Assembly: GCF_007993815.1 (NCBI RefSeq)
Contig: NZ_VJWE01000014.1
Coordinates: forward strand, 358,995-422,994
Reading direction: 5' to 3'
Origin: Acidovorax delafieldii
GTDB taxonomy: Bacteria > Pseudomonadota > Gammaproteobacteria > Burkholderiales > Burkholderiaceae_C
DNA length: 64,000 nt
A model generated the notes under the pieces. The model was not told where the DNA came from and made no database searches. It was given only the letters and a program-made list of their open reading frames with translations. The translations under genes and the position numbers were made by a program. Below, in pieces: positions 16,451 through 25,450 of the stretch. Each line of letters opens with the position of its first letter. Position 1 is the first letter of the stretch.

Positions 16451-18100
16451 TCAGGCCGCCGCCAGGGCCCTGCTGCTGGATGAGGCCTTCATCTCCTTGC
16501 GCAGCGCCACAGCATCGCGCGACTGGGTGGGTGCCGACGCGTCGATGCGGAACACCTGCACCGTCTCGGTCATGGTCTGCGCCTGGCCATTGAGCTGCAT
16601 GGCCGAGGCGGCGTTCTCTTCCACCAGCGCGGCGTTCTGCTGCGTGATGGTATCGAGCTGCGCCACGGCCGAGTTGACCTGCGAGATGCCGCTGAGCTGC
16701 TCGTTGGAGGCGCTGTGGATCTCGCCAATCAGTGTGTTGACCCGGCGCACCAGCTCCAGCGACTCGGTCATGGTTTTCTGCGCAGCGTCGGTTTTTTCAT
16801 GGCCCTCGGTCACCTTGGTGGCCGAGTCGTCGATGAGCTGCCGGATCTCCTTGGCGGCCGAGAGCGTGCGGTGCGACAGGCTGCGCACCTCGGAGGCCAC
16901 CACCGCAAAGCCCCGCCCCTGGTCCCCGGCGCGCGCAGCCTCCACTGCGGCGTTGAGGGCAAGGATGTTGGTCTGGAAGGCAATGGAGTCGATCAGCTGC
17001 GTGATCTCGCTGATGCGGCCGGACGCGGCCTGGATCTGCTTCATGGTGCTGGCCACACCGTCCACAGCGGCACTGCTGCGCTCGGTGACCTGGGTGGCCT
17101 GGGTCGCCAGCACCGTGGCCTGGCGCGCGGATTCGGCGGTTTGCTTGACGGTGCCGGTGATTTCCTCCATCGACGCTGCTGTCTGCTGCAGGTTGCTGGC
17201 CTGCGCCTCGGTGCGCGACGACAGGTCCTGGTTGCCCTGGGCAATCTCGCGGGTGGAGACCTGCATGTGCTCGCTCTCCTGCCGCGCGTCGCGCACGATG
17301 GACAGCAGGTTCACGTTGAGCTGCGCCAGCGCCTTTTGCAGCTGGCCCACCGTGTCGCTGCGCGACGCCGATATCTTCTGGGTAAGGTCGCCCGCGGCCA
17401 TGCGGTTGGCCCACAGCAGCATCTGCGACAACGGCGCCACCGTGACCTGGTGCAGGTAGACCGCCATGCCCAGCGCCAGCACCACCACTCCCAGCCACGC
17501 GGCCCCTGACGCCAGCGACAGCGTGTGCCCGCCCAGCAAGGCAGCGCACCACGAGGCCACCACCAGCAGCAAGGTACACACCATCATCTTGCCCATGGGC
17601 CCCAGCGCCAAAGCCCGGGCTACACGGCCCCACAGGGTGTCTTTGACCAGTTGCCCGGCCGACAGCCGGTGCACCAGCGTGCCCGCCTGCTTTTCGGCCT
17701 GCATCTGCTTGTACAGCGACTCGGCCGCCTGGATCTGTTCGCGCGTGGCTTCGGTGCGCACCGACATGTAACCCGTGGGCTGGTCGCCCTGCATGAGCGG
17801 GGTGACGTTGGCCATCACCCAGTAAAACGTACCGTCCTTGCGCCGGTTCTTGACCGGGGCCGACCAGGGGATGCCTTTGGCGATGGTCTCCCACATGTCG
17901 CGGTAGGCCTCCTCGGGCATGTCGGGGTGTCGCACGATGTTGTGGGGCTGGCCCAGCAACTCTTCCTTTTCGTAGCCGCTGACCTCGATGAACATCGGGT
18001 TGCAGTACAGGATGCGGCCCTTGAGGTCCGTGGTGGACACCAGAGTCTGGCCCTTGGGAAACGCATATTCGTGCTGGCTGACCGGCAGATTGACGCGCAT
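16451..18100 (-). CDS. Aer-like methyl-accepting chemotaxis protein with N-terminal PAS domain
   Basis: A 549-residue receptor. The PAS domain is at about residues 10-120 ([29 protein letters not shown]), of the type that holds FAD in Aer. Two closely spaced hydrophobic segments lie near residues 165-210, then a HAMP region and the MCP signalling hairpin with [20 protein letters not shown]. With no periplasmic domain it should sense internal redox or energy state. The start at 18100 matches the usual MRxNLPV N-terminus of this group; a longer frame upstream adds no homology. It has no chemotaxis genes beside it and lies next to the nitrate region. Confidence 0.9.
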   Translation of the reverse strand: MRVNLPVSQHEYAFPKGQTLVSTTDLKGRILYCNPMFIEVSGYEKEELLGQPHNIVRHPDMPEEAYRDMWETIAKGIPWSAPVKNRRKDGTFYWVMANVTPLMQGDQPTGYMSVRTEATREQIQAAESLYKQMQAEKQAGTLVHRLSAGQLVKDTLWGRVARALALGPMGKMMVCTLLLVVASWCAALLGGHTLSLASGAAWLGVVVLALGMAVYLHQVTVAPLSQMLLWANRMAAGDLTQKISASRSDTVGQLQKALAQLNVNLLSIVRDARQESEHMQVSTREIAQGNQDLSSRTEAQASNLQQTAASMEEITGTVKQTAESARQATVLATQATQVTERSSAAVDGVASTMKQIQAASGRISEITQLIDSIAFQTNILALNAAVEAARAGDQGRGFAVVASEVRSLSHRTLSAAKEIRQLIDDSATKVTEGHEKTDAAQKTMTESLELVRRVNTLIGEIHSASNEQLSGISQVNSAVAQLDTITQQNAALVEENAASAMQLNGQAQTMTETVQVFRIDASAPTQSRDAVALRKEMKASSSSRALAAA

Positions 18101-18313
18101 GGGAACCCCATTTCGTAGACGCCTTGTCGCTCCCTGACCGGGCAACACGGCAGTGGAAAAGCCGAATACATCCTATGACGAAGGCCATGGATTTGAAACA
18201 GAAAAATGGCATCTCCATCGCGAACTCACCAACTCAGTGCGCAACACCAACACTGTGCGTCGCACTCCGCTGCAATGCACCAAAGTGAGCATCCGGCAGA
18301 AAATACACTTCAT

Positions 18314-18361
18314 TTTTGATAGCTGGCAGTGCTTAACTCACAAGCGCTTTCTGGCAATTTC
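18314..18361. repeat. ATAGC-GCGC palindromic repeat, copy a
   Basis: TTTTTGATAGCTGGCAGTGC ... AAGCGCTTTCTGGC. This is one of several degenerate copies of a short Comamonadaceae-type palindrome in the window. It lies just upstream of the narK sigma-54 promoter. Confidence 0.6.
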
Positions 18362-18388
18362 CTCACAATCCCTCTCCCATATCGGCAC

Positions 18389-18405
18389 TGGCATAGCCAT
18401 TGCTT
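18389..18405 (+). promoter_or_regulatory. Sigma-54 promoter of the nitrate transporter gene
   Basis: TGGCATAGCCATTGCTT fits the -24/-12 consensus, with GG (18390-18391) and GC (18402-18403) exactly 10 bases apart. Transcription would begin near 18415, leaving a leader of about 174 nt before narK. Confidence 0.82.
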
Positions 18406-18414
18406 GCCATAAGG

Positions 18415-18536
18415 CGCGGCCAACGCTGGCCGCGTGTCAGCCCGGTGCAATGGCGGATTGGGCGAACAGGACGTTGGCGTCTTCATGGAGTGCGTTGGGG
18501 CTGGTCAGCCCGCGCGGTCCGTGTGGACGCCTTTTT
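18415..18536 (+). promoter_or_regulatory. Nitrate-responsive antitermination leader of narK (ANTAR-type)
   Basis: Hairpin 1 is 18415-18434 with a perfect GCGGCC stem and hexaloop AACGCT. Hairpin 2 is 18440-18463 with hexaloop AATGGC on a longer imperfect stem. Both loops have A at position 1 and G at position 4, the known mark of ANTAR-protein targets. An intrinsic terminator follows: GGCGTC 18476-18481 pairs with GACGCC 18526-18531, then TTTTT. A NasT/NasR-type protein would release the terminator when nitrate is present; that gene is not in the window. Confidence 0.68.
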
Positions 18537-18588
18537 GTTTTCTGGCCGGGCGAAGGGGTCACCCCCTCAGCCCTTTGCACTCACACCC

Positions 18589-19803
18589 ATGCATTACTTC
18601 AGAGAGTTCCTCAAATCCGGCCACGCGCCCACGCTGTGGGCGTCGTTTCTGTACTTCGGCTTTTCCTGCGCGGTGTGGGTCATCAACGGTGCGATGGCGC
18701 CGTTCATCCGCGAGAGCTTCCAGCTCTCACCCACCCAGATGGGCATGATGCTGTCCATCCCCATTTTTGCGGGAGCGCTGATGCGGTTTCCGCTGGGCAT
18801 CCTGGCGCAGTACATCGGCCGCAAGCGCGCCACGCTGGTCGAGATGGCCGGCATCTTTTTGGCCATGGGCTATGGCTACTTGTTCGTGCACACCTTCAAC
18901 GACCTGCTGGCGCTCGGCATCCTGCTGGGCGTGGCGGGGGCGAGCTTTGGCGTGGCGCTGTCGCTGGGCTCGGGCTCGTTTCCACCGCGCTACAAGGGCC
19001 TGGCCATGGGCATCGTGGGCGCAGGCAATGTGGGCACTGCCGTGGCAGCGCTGCTGGCGCCTGCCCTGGCGCAGAAGTTTGGCTGGCAGGCGGTGTATGG
19101 CTTTGCCGCCGTGAGCGTGGCCGTGCCCGCCGTGGTGATGGCGGTGTATGCGAAGGAACCGCCAGACCTCGCGCCCCACGCCACGTTTCGCGAACACATT
19201 GCCTGTCTCTTTGAAAAAGATGGCTGGGCGTTCAGCCTGATCTACGCCGTGACCTTTGGCGGCTTCATCGGTCTGACGGCCTTCCTGCCCAGCTACTTCT
19301 ACGACCAGTTTGGCGTGAGCAAGGTGCAGGCAGGGCAACTGACCATGCTGGCCGCCTTTCTGGGTGCGGCACTGCGGGTGATGGGCGGCTGGCTGTCCGA
19401 CCATTGGGGCGGCGTCAACACGCTCACGGGTGTGCTGGCCATCACCGCCGTGAGCATGGTGCTGTGCGGCCTGGCCGAGAACTCGCTGCCGGTGACGATG
19501 CTGCTGTTCCTGGTGTGTTTTGCGGCACTGGGCGCGGGCAACGGCGCGCTGTTCCAGCTGGTGCCGCTGCGCTGGCCGCTGTCCACGGCCGTCGCCGGCT
19601 CGATGATTGGCGAGATCGGCGCGCTGGGTGGCGGCCTCATCCCCAACGGCATGGGCTTTTCGCGCCAGTACACCGGCACCTACCTGTGGGGCTTTGTGGG
19701 CATTGCGGTATGCGCCGCTGCCATGCTGGTGCTGTTGCGGGTCATGCAGATCCGCTGGACCCGTACGTGGGCAGAAAAGGGCGGTCGGGCACGCAGTGCC
19801 TGA
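18589..19803 (+). CDS. narK: Nitrate/nitrite transporter (MFS, NarK/NasA type)
   Basis: A 404-residue inner-membrane protein of the major facilitator superfamily, with about 12 transmembrane segments and the nitrate-porter signatures RFPLGILAQYIGRKRA and GNVGTAVAALLAPALA. The Arg in the first signature and the Gly-rich segment are typical of the nitrate binding path. The ATG at 18589 is used because it begins just before the first membrane helix; the frame extends upstream through the leader. Adjacent assimilatory genes indicate uptake for assimilation. It is controlled by sigma-54 and a leader terminator. Confidence 0.9.
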   Translation: MHYFREFLKSGHAPTLWASFLYFGFSCAVWVINGAMAPFIRESFQLSPTQMGMMLSIPIFAGALMRFPLGILAQYIGRKRATLVEMAGIFLAMGYGYLFVHTFNDLLALGILLGVAGASFGVALSLGSGSFPPRYKGLAMGIVGAGNVGTAVAALLAPALAQKFGWQAVYGFAAVSVAVPAVVMAVYAKEPPDLAPHATFREHIACLFEKDGWAFSLIYAVTFGGFIGLTAFLPSYFYDQFGVSKVQAGQLTMLAAFLGAALRVMGGWLSDHWGGVNTLTGVLAITAVSMVLCGLAENSLPVTMLLFLVCFAALGAGNGALFQLVPLRWPLSTAVAGSMIGEIGALGGGLIPNGMGFSRQYTGTYLWGFVGIAVCAAAMLVLLRVMQIRWTRTWAEKGGRARSA

Positions 19804-19818
19804 GCTGGCGTAGCCAGC
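19804..19818. other. Hairpin after narK
   Basis: GCTGGC GTA GCCAGC immediately after the stop codon, without a T-run. It is a possible weak terminator or mRNA-stabilising stem. Confidence 0.35.
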
Positions 19819-19988
19819 CAAGGCGTAGCATTGCCCGCCCTTTCGCCAGAAGGGTGGCCGCGCCCGGGGCGCGTGAACGTCCGTAGTCAGTCAACGCGCC
19901 GACCACCCCACATTTCAAGCCCAATCCCCTCCAAGCGCATTTCTCATATGCATCGATAGCTATATTTTCAATAGCAAATCAATCGCTC

Positions 19989-21770
19989 TCATCGCGGCAA
20001 AAACAGCAGCCAATACACCAGCAACAGGTTCACCAGCACACTCACCGCCAGCGCGATCTTCCACAGTGCCGTGGCATCGCGCTGCATCAGCGGCTGCGGG
20101 CCAGGGGCGGACAAGGGGCGCGAAGCACCCCGCTCCAGGGCCAGCAGCAGTTCCTCAGCGGTTTCAAAGCGTTGTGTGCGCTGGCGGGCCACAGCCTTCA
20201 ACGCGATCTGGTCGAGCCAGATGGGCACGCTGGGGTTGTGGCGGCTGGGGGCCAGCGGGTCGCGGTGGTAGCGGCCCAGCTGGTACTGCACCACCTCGCC
20301 ATAGGGCAGGCGCCCATGGCTCAGCAGCTGGTACAGCGTGACGCCCAGGGCGAACAAGTCGCTGCCCGCATCGGGCAACTGGCCGGCGGGGTCCCCGTTC
20401 TTTTCATAGCCCGGCCACTGCTCGGGGTTCATGTAGCTGGGGGTGCCTGCGTGCAGGCGGCGCGTGGCCTCGGGCTCGCGGCCCGACAGGGCCACGCCCA
20501 GGTCCAGCACCCGCAGCACACCGTCGTCGCCCAGGTGCAGGTTGTCGGGCTTGATGTCGCGGTGCACCACCCCTTGCCGATGCAGCCAGCCCAGCACCTG
20601 CGCCGCCTGCATCACCACCGACACGGCCTGCGGCACGCCCAGGTGCTGGCGGCCGCGCAGGCGCTGGCCCAGGGTCTGGCCCGCATGCCAGTCATAGAGC
20701 AGATAAAACGCACTGGCGCCAGGGCTTGCACCGCCCTGCTCTGGCGGCCAGGTGTTCAGGCGCGCAAGGTGCACCGCCGCATGGCCGGACTGCATGCGCC
20801 GGGCCACCCAGGCCTCATGCGCCAAAGTGGCGCGCTCCTGCGCATCGTGCGCGCGGGCGGGCACCAGCGTCTTGAGCGCGTACAGCCGCTGTGTGGCCGG
20901 GTCGCGCATCTGGTAGATGCGGTGCACGCCGCTGTCGGCCACCAGCGCGGTCACCACCAGGCCATCCACCGGCTCGCCCACCTTGAGCAGCGGCAACACT
21001 GGCAAGTGCTGCGCCCGGCGGGACTCATCCTGCAAGGTGGCTTCCAGCGCCCCCTGCACCCGCACCACCAGCGCGGTCACGTTGTCGGTGCTGCCCCGGC
21101 GCAGGGCTGCGCGCGTGATCTCCTCGCTCAGCGCCTGGGCGCTGGCGGCACTGGCGGTGTTGGCATCCTGCGGCTGCAGCAGCAACTGGCGCAGTTCACG
21201 CTCGGGCAAGCTGCCGTGCACGCCATCGGACAGCAGCACCAGCAGGTCGCCGCTGTGCAGTTCGCCCTGGCTGTAATCCACCACCACATGGTCGTCCAGG
21301 CCCATGGCGCGGGTGAGCTGGTGCGCCAGGTCACGCGGCGCCATCACATGGTCGGTCGTCAGCAGTTGCAGCCGGCCGCCCCGCAGCAGATAGGCGCGCG
21401 TATCGCCCACATGGGCCAGCGTGTACGACTGGCCGCGCAGCACCACGGCGGTGAGCGTGGTCAGGCCCACGGCGGGCTGGCGGCGCCGGTTCATCGACGC
21501 CAGCCAGCCGTTGTGCGCGCTCAGGATGCGGTCCAGCGCCACGGTGGTGTCCCAGGTGTCGGGCGTGGCGAAGTAGTCGTTCACCAGGGTGTTCACCGTG
21601 GTCTGTGCGGCTTCTCGGCCCTTGCCTCCGGTGCTTACACCATCGGCAATGGCAGCGATGGCGCCGCGTTCGCGGTCGCGCCCCTGCCCCTGCACCAGGG
21701 CGGCAAAGTCTTCATTGACTTCGTTGCGCCCGGCCTGCGAGGTATGGCCGATGTCCAGTTCAAAACTCAT
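19989..21770 (-). CDS. PP2C-type phosphatase / Ser-Thr protein kinase fusion
   Basis: A 593-residue bifunctional signalling protein. Residues 1-240 are a PP2C-type phosphatase with metal-binding Asp motifs (VNEDFAAL, AIADGVSTGGKG, LSDGVHGSL, STDNVTALVV). Residues 265-540 are a Hanks-type kinase with YALKTL (ATP Lys), VVHRDIKPDNLHL (catalytic loop) and LDLGVAL (metal-binding Asp). A single C-terminal membrane anchor covers the last 25 residues. The start at 21770 gives MSFELDIG, the usual phosphatase N-terminus. Such fusions sit beside nirB and nitrate transporter genes in Pseudomonas too, but their target is not established. Both enzyme halves look intact. Confidence 0.88.
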   Translation of the reverse strand: MSFELDIGHTSQAGRNEVNEDFAALVQGQGRDRERGAIAAIADGVSTGGKGREAAQTTVNTLVNDYFATPDTWDTTVALDRILSAHNGWLASMNRRRQPAVGLTTLTAVVLRGQSYTLAHVGDTRAYLLRGGRLQLLTTDHVMAPRDLAHQLTRAMGLDDHVVVDYSQGELHSGDLLVLLSDGVHGSLPERELRQLLLQPQDANTASAASAQALSEEITRAALRRGSTDNVTALVVRVQGALEATLQDESRRAQHLPVLPLLKVGEPVDGLVVTALVADSGVHRIYQMRDPATQRLYALKTLVPARAHDAQERATLAHEAWVARRMQSGHAAVHLARLNTWPPEQGGASPGASAFYLLYDWHAGQTLGQRLRGRQHLGVPQAVSVVMQAAQVLGWLHRQGVVHRDIKPDNLHLGDDGVLRVLDLGVALSGREPEATRRLHAGTPSYMNPEQWPGYEKNGDPAGQLPDAGSDLFALGVTLYQLLSHGRLPYGEVVQYQLGRYHRDPLAPSRHNPSVPIWLDQIALKAVARQRTQRFETAEELLLALERGASRPLSAPGPQPLMQRDATALWKIALAVSVLVNLLLVYWLLFLPR

Positions 21771-21809
21771 GCACCACCTCCATGCAGGTTCCATGCCCAA
21801 GGTGGTGCA
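21770..21809. promoter_or_regulatory. Possible NtrC enhancer half-sites upstream of nirB
   Basis: TGCACC-N5-CATGCA at 21770-21786 resembles the NtrC consensus TGCACC-N5-GGTGCA (10 of 12). A second GGTGCA half-site is at 21804-21809. They lie about 105-140 bp upstream of the sigma-54 promoter, a normal enhancer distance, and touch the start codon of the divergent kinase gene. Confidence 0.42.
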
Positions 21810-21911
21810 TGCACGCACCGCGCCGCGCAGCCGAGCCACCCGTCAACACCCAAAACTCCGCCCTCTGCAGGGCGGACAACACCGGATCACCCCACATCAG
21901 TGCACAAACTC

Positions 21912-21928
21912 TGGCACGGGCATTGCTT
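21912..21928 (+). promoter_or_regulatory. Sigma-54 promoter of the nirB operon
   Basis: TGGCACGGGCATTGCTT, a near-perfect -24/-12 element with GG at 21913-21914, GC at 21925-21926 and 10 bases between. The start would be near 21938, giving a leader of about 165 nt. Confidence 0.88.
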
Positions 21929-21940
21929 ACCCGAAGCAAC

Positions 21941-22061
21941 GGCCCAGCTGGGCCACGCAATTCAGCGGTGCAACGGCGCACCAAGGGGTTGTATGGACGA
22001 AGGCGTCCCCACATGCGGTTTCGATGGAATGTCGGAGCTGCATCGTGTGGACGCCTTTTTT
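21941..22061 (+). promoter_or_regulatory. Nitrate-responsive antitermination leader of nirB (ANTAR-type)
   Basis: Hairpin 1 is GGCCCAGCTGGGCC at 21941-21954. Hairpin 2 is GGTGC (21967-21971), hexaloop AACGGC, GCACC (21978-21982), matching the ANTAR A1/G4 loop rule. Terminator arms GGCGTCC (22002-22008) and GGACGCC (22049-22055) lead into TTTTTT. The GTGTGGACGCCTTTTT segment is shared with the narK leader. Hairpin 1 has no obvious A1/G4 hexaloop, a weakness of the model. Confidence 0.66.
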
Positions 22062-22102
22062 GTTTTTTGCATCGCCCAGGCGATGGAACCGACGGAGTCA
22101 CG

Positions 22103-24550
22103 ATGAAAAAGCTCAAACTGGTGATGGTGGGGAACGGCATGGCCGGTGTGCGCACGCTGGAAGAGCTGCTCAAGATTGCCCCCGATCTGTATGACATCAC
22201 GGTCTTCGGGGCCGAGCCGCACCCCAACTACAACCGCATTCTGCTGTCGCCGGTGCTGGCTGGCGAGCAGACCATCGACGAGATCATCCTCAACGACTGG
22301 CAGTGGTACGCCGACAACCACATCACGCTGCACACCGGTTTCACCGTGACCGATGTGGACCGCGTGCGCCGCGTGGTGAGCGCAAGCAGCAAGGACGGCG
22401 ATGTGATCACCGCCGAGTACGACCGCCTCATCATGGCCACGGGCTCCAACCCCTTCATCCTGCCCGTGCCCGGCAAGGACCTGAAAGGCGTGCTGGCCTA
22501 CCGCGACATCGCCGACACACAGGCCATGATCGACGCAGCCGCCACGTACAAGCACGCGGTGGTCATCGGCGGCGGCCTGCTGGGCCTGGAAGCCGCCAAT
22601 GGCCTCATGAAGCGCGGCATGACCGTGAGCGTGGTGCACGTGATGCCCTCGCTGATGGAGCGCCAGCTCGATGACGTGGCGGGCAAGATGCTGCAGAAGT
22701 CACTGGAAGACCGTGGCATGCGCTTTTTGATGGGTGCGCAGACCCAGGAGCTGGTGGGCAATGCCGAAGGCCGGGTGGCCAGCGTCAAGTTCAAGGACGG
22801 CACCGAGGTGCCAGCCGACCTGGTGGTGATGGCCGTGGGCATCCGCCCCAACACGCAGCTCGCCGAAAAGATGCGCCTGCACGTGAACCGCGGCATTGTC
22901 GTGAGCGACACGCTGCAGACCACCACCGACGCCCGTATCTATGCCGTGGGCGAATGCGCGGCACACCGGGGCATTGCCTATGGCCTGGTGGCCCCACTGT
23001 TCGAGCAGGGCAAAGTGCTGGCCAACCACCTGGCAGAGTTCGGCATCGGCCGCTACCAGGGCTCGCTCACCTCCACCAAGCTCAAGGTCACGGGCATCGA
23101 CCTGTTCAGCGCGGGCGACTTCCAGGGTGGCGACAACACCGAAGAGATCGTGATGAGCGACCCCTTTGGCGGCGTGTACAAGAAGCTGGTCATCAAGGAC
23201 GACAAGCTGGTGGGCGCCTGCCTCTATGGCGATACGGTGGACGGCAGCTGGTACTTCAAGCTGCTGCGTGATGGCCGCAGCGTGACCGATATTCGCGACA
23301 AGCTGATGTTTGGCGAATCGCACCTGGGCGACACCGGCCACCAGGGCCAGAGCAAGGCCGCCGCCATGCAGGACAGTGACGAGGTCTGCGGCTGCAACGG
23401 CGTGACCAAGGGCGCCATCTGCAAGGCCATCAAGGACAAGGGCCTGTTCACGCTGGATGAAGTGCGCAAGCACACCAAGGCCAGCGCATCGTGCGGATCG
23501 TGCACGGGCCTGGTCGAGCAGATCATCATGTTCACTGCCGGTGGCGACTACAGCGCCACGCCCAAGACCAAGGCCATGTGCGGCTGCACCGACCACGGCC
23601 ACCAGGCGGTGCGCGACGCGATCCGCGCCAACAAGCTGCTGAGCATTGGCGATGTGTTCAAGTTCATGGAGTGGAAGACGCCCAACGGCTGCGCATCCTG
23701 CCGCCCCGCCGTCAACTACTACCTCATCAGCACCTGGCCCAAGGACGCGAAGGACGACCCGCAAAGCCGCGCCATCAACGAGCGCAGCCACGCCAACATC
23801 CAGAAAGACGGCACCTACAGCGTCATCCCCCGCATGTGGGGGGGAGAGACCACGGCCGACGAGCTGCGCCGCATTGCCGACGCGGCCGACAAGTACAACA
23901 TCCCCACCATCAAGGTCACGGGGGGCCAGCGCATCGATTTGCTGGGCGTGAAGAAGGAAGACCTGGTCAACGTGTGGAAGGACATCGGCATGCCCAGCGG
24001 CCATGCCTATGCCAAGGCACTGCGCACCGTGAAGACCTGCGTGGGCAGCGAGTGGTGCCGCATGGGCACCCAGGACAGCACCCAGATGGGCAAGGACCTG
24101 GAGCGCGCCATGTGGCGCATGTACGCACCGCACAAGGTCAAGTTTGCGGTGAGTGGCTGCCCGCGCAACTGCGCAGAAGCCGGCATCAAGGACGTGGGCA
24201 TCATCGGCGTGGACAGCGGCTGGGAGATGTACGTGGCCGGCAACGGCGGCATCAAGACCGAGGTGGCGCACTTCTTCACCAAGCTGAAAACCGCCGAGGA
24301 AGTGCTGGAGTACACCGGCGCGTTCTGCGAGCTGTACCGCCAGGAAGGCTGGTACCTGGAGCGCACCGTGCACTACGTGAGCCGCGTGGGCCTGGACTAT
24401 GTGAAAAAGCGCATTCTGGAAGACCACGAAGGCCGCAAGGCGCTGTGGGAGCAGCTGCAGTTCGCGCTGGACGGCGAGCCCGACCCCTGGTTCGAGTTTG
24501 ACAAGGCAGCCGTGGACACGCGCCAGTTTGCCCCGCTGACCGCTGCCTGA
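22103..24550 (+). CDS. nirB: Assimilatory NAD(P)H nitrite reductase, large subunit
   Basis: An 815-residue cytoplasmic enzyme reducing nitrite to ammonia. In order: an FAD-binding fold (VGNGMAGVRTLEEL near residue 8), an NADH fold (IGGGLLGLEAANGL near 155), two BFD-type [2Fe-2S] segments (CGCNG...CGSC near 430 and CGCTD...CASC near 495-535), then the sulfite/nitrite reductase domains. The siroheme/[4Fe-4S] ligands are in TCVGSEWCRMG (near 647) and CPRNCAEAG (near 687). The start at 22103 follows GACGGAGTCACG. It is first in the nirB-P-box-nirD-nasC series. CobA further down supplies the siroheme precursor. Confidence 0.95.
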   Translation: MKKLKLVMVGNGMAGVRTLEELLKIAPDLYDITVFGAEPHPNYNRILLSPVLAGEQTIDEIILNDWQWYADNHITLHTGFTVTDVDRVRRVVSASSKDGDVITAEYDRLIMATGSNPFILPVPGKDLKGVLAYRDIADTQAMIDAAATYKHAVVIGGGLLGLEAANGLMKRGMTVSVVHVMPSLMERQLDDVAGKMLQKSLEDRGMRFLMGAQTQELVGNAEGRVASVKFKDGTEVPADLVVMAVGIRPNTQLAEKMRLHVNRGIVVSDTLQTTTDARIYAVGECAAHRGIAYGLVAPLFEQGKVLANHLAEFGIGRYQGSLTSTKLKVTGIDLFSAGDFQGGDNTEEIVMSDPFGGVYKKLVIKDDKLVGACLYGDTVDGSWYFKLLRDGRSVTDIRDKLMFGESHLGDTGHQGQSKAAAMQDSDEVCGCNGVTKGAICKAIKDKGLFTLDEVRKHTKASASCGSCTGLVEQIIMFTAGGDYSATPKTKAMCGCTDHGHQAVRDAIRANKLLSIGDVFKFMEWKTPNGCASCRPAVNYYLISTWPKDAKDDPQSRAINERSHANIQKDGTYSVIPRMWGGETTADELRRIADAADKYNIPTIKVTGGQRIDLLGVKKEDLVNVWKDIGMPSGHAYAKALRTVKTCVGSEWCRMGTQDSTQMGKDLERAMWRMYAPHKVKFAVSGCPRNCAEAGIKDVGIIGVDSGWEMYVAGNGGIKTEVAHFFTKLKTAEEVLEYTGAFCELYRQEGWYLERTVHYVSRVGLDYVKKRILEDHEGRKALWEQLQFALDGEPDPWFEFDKAAVDTRQFAPLTAA

Positions 24551-24570
24551 AGCGCCCGGAGCCCCACACC

Positions 24571-25383
24571 ATGCAACGCCGCACCTTGCTGACCGCCGCC
24601 GGCTACACCACGGCCTGGAGCACCCTGGGCATCATGTCGCTGGGCACCGCCCAGGCCCAGGTCACCGACCTGAACGACGCCATCAACAAGGCAGGTCGCC
24701 AGCGCATGCTGAGCCAGCGCATGGGCAAGGCCTGGCTGGCGTTGGCGCACAAATCCGACACGCCTGCTGCACGCGCCGTGCTGGACCAGTCGCTGGCGCT
24801 GTTCGAGCGCCAGCTGGGCGAACTCAAGGCCTACGCGCCCTCGCCCACCATCCGCGACACCTACACCAAGCTGGAATCGGCCTGGACCGACCACAAGGCC
24901 ACGCTGCTGGGCACCAGCCCGTCGCGCGACGGCGCTGCCGCCTTGCTGCAGGCCGACGCCAAGGTGCTGGCCCTGGCCCACCAGGGCACCGTGCAGTACG
25001 AAGCCGCCTCGGGCAAGCCCGTGGGCAAGCTGGTCAACGTGGCAGGCCGCCAGCGCATGCTGAGCCAGCGCATGGCCAAGTTCTGCCTGTCGGCCATGCT
25101 GGGGGTGGACACCTCCACCGCCACCACCGAGATCGCCAAGGCGCGTGACGAGTTCATCAGCGCCACCGAGCTGCTGCGCAATGCCCCACAGGCCACCGAT
25201 CGCATCCGGCAAGAGCTGCTGCTGGCCGATGGCCAGTGGGTGTTTTTTGACGCTGCGTTGCAGCGCCTGGGAACCAGCAACAACACCTTCCGCCAGGTGT
25301 CGGAAGTGTTTGTGAGCAGCGAGAACCTGCTGGCCAGCATGGACCGTGTGACCGGCCTGTATGCCGCACTGGGCAGCAGCTGA
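24571..25383 (+). CDS. Exported protein with duplicated PilJ/NarX P-box-like sensor domain
   Basis: A 270-residue protein inserted between nirB and nirD. An N-terminal export signal with a twin-Arg start (MQRRTLLTAAG) is followed by two similar halves, each opening with AGRQRMLSQRM (residues 41-51 and 158-168). This motif resembles the nitrate-binding P-box of NarX/NarQ and the PilJ N-terminal domain, so a nitrate or nitrite sensing or binding role outside the cytoplasm is plausible. There is no transmembrane segment after the signal and no output domain; a partner is needed if it signals. A third copy of the motif is in the gene at 30990. Confidence 0.78.
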   Translation: MQRRTLLTAAGYTTAWSTLGIMSLGTAQAQVTDLNDAINKAGRQRMLSQRMGKAWLALAHKSDTPAARAVLDQSLALFERQLGELKAYAPSPTIRDTYTKLESAWTDHKATLLGTSPSRDGAAALLQADAKVLALAHQGTVQYEAASGKPVGKLVNVAGRQRMLSQRMAKFCLSAMLGVDTSTATTEIAKARDEFISATELLRNAPQATDRIRQELLLADGQWVFFDAALQRLGTSNNTFRQVSEVFVSSENLLASMDRVTGLYAALGSS

Positions 25384-25450
25384 AGGCCCGCCCTGCAACG
25401 GCCCCGCGCACGCCCCGACACCCAACCGAACAACACCAAGGACCATTCTC

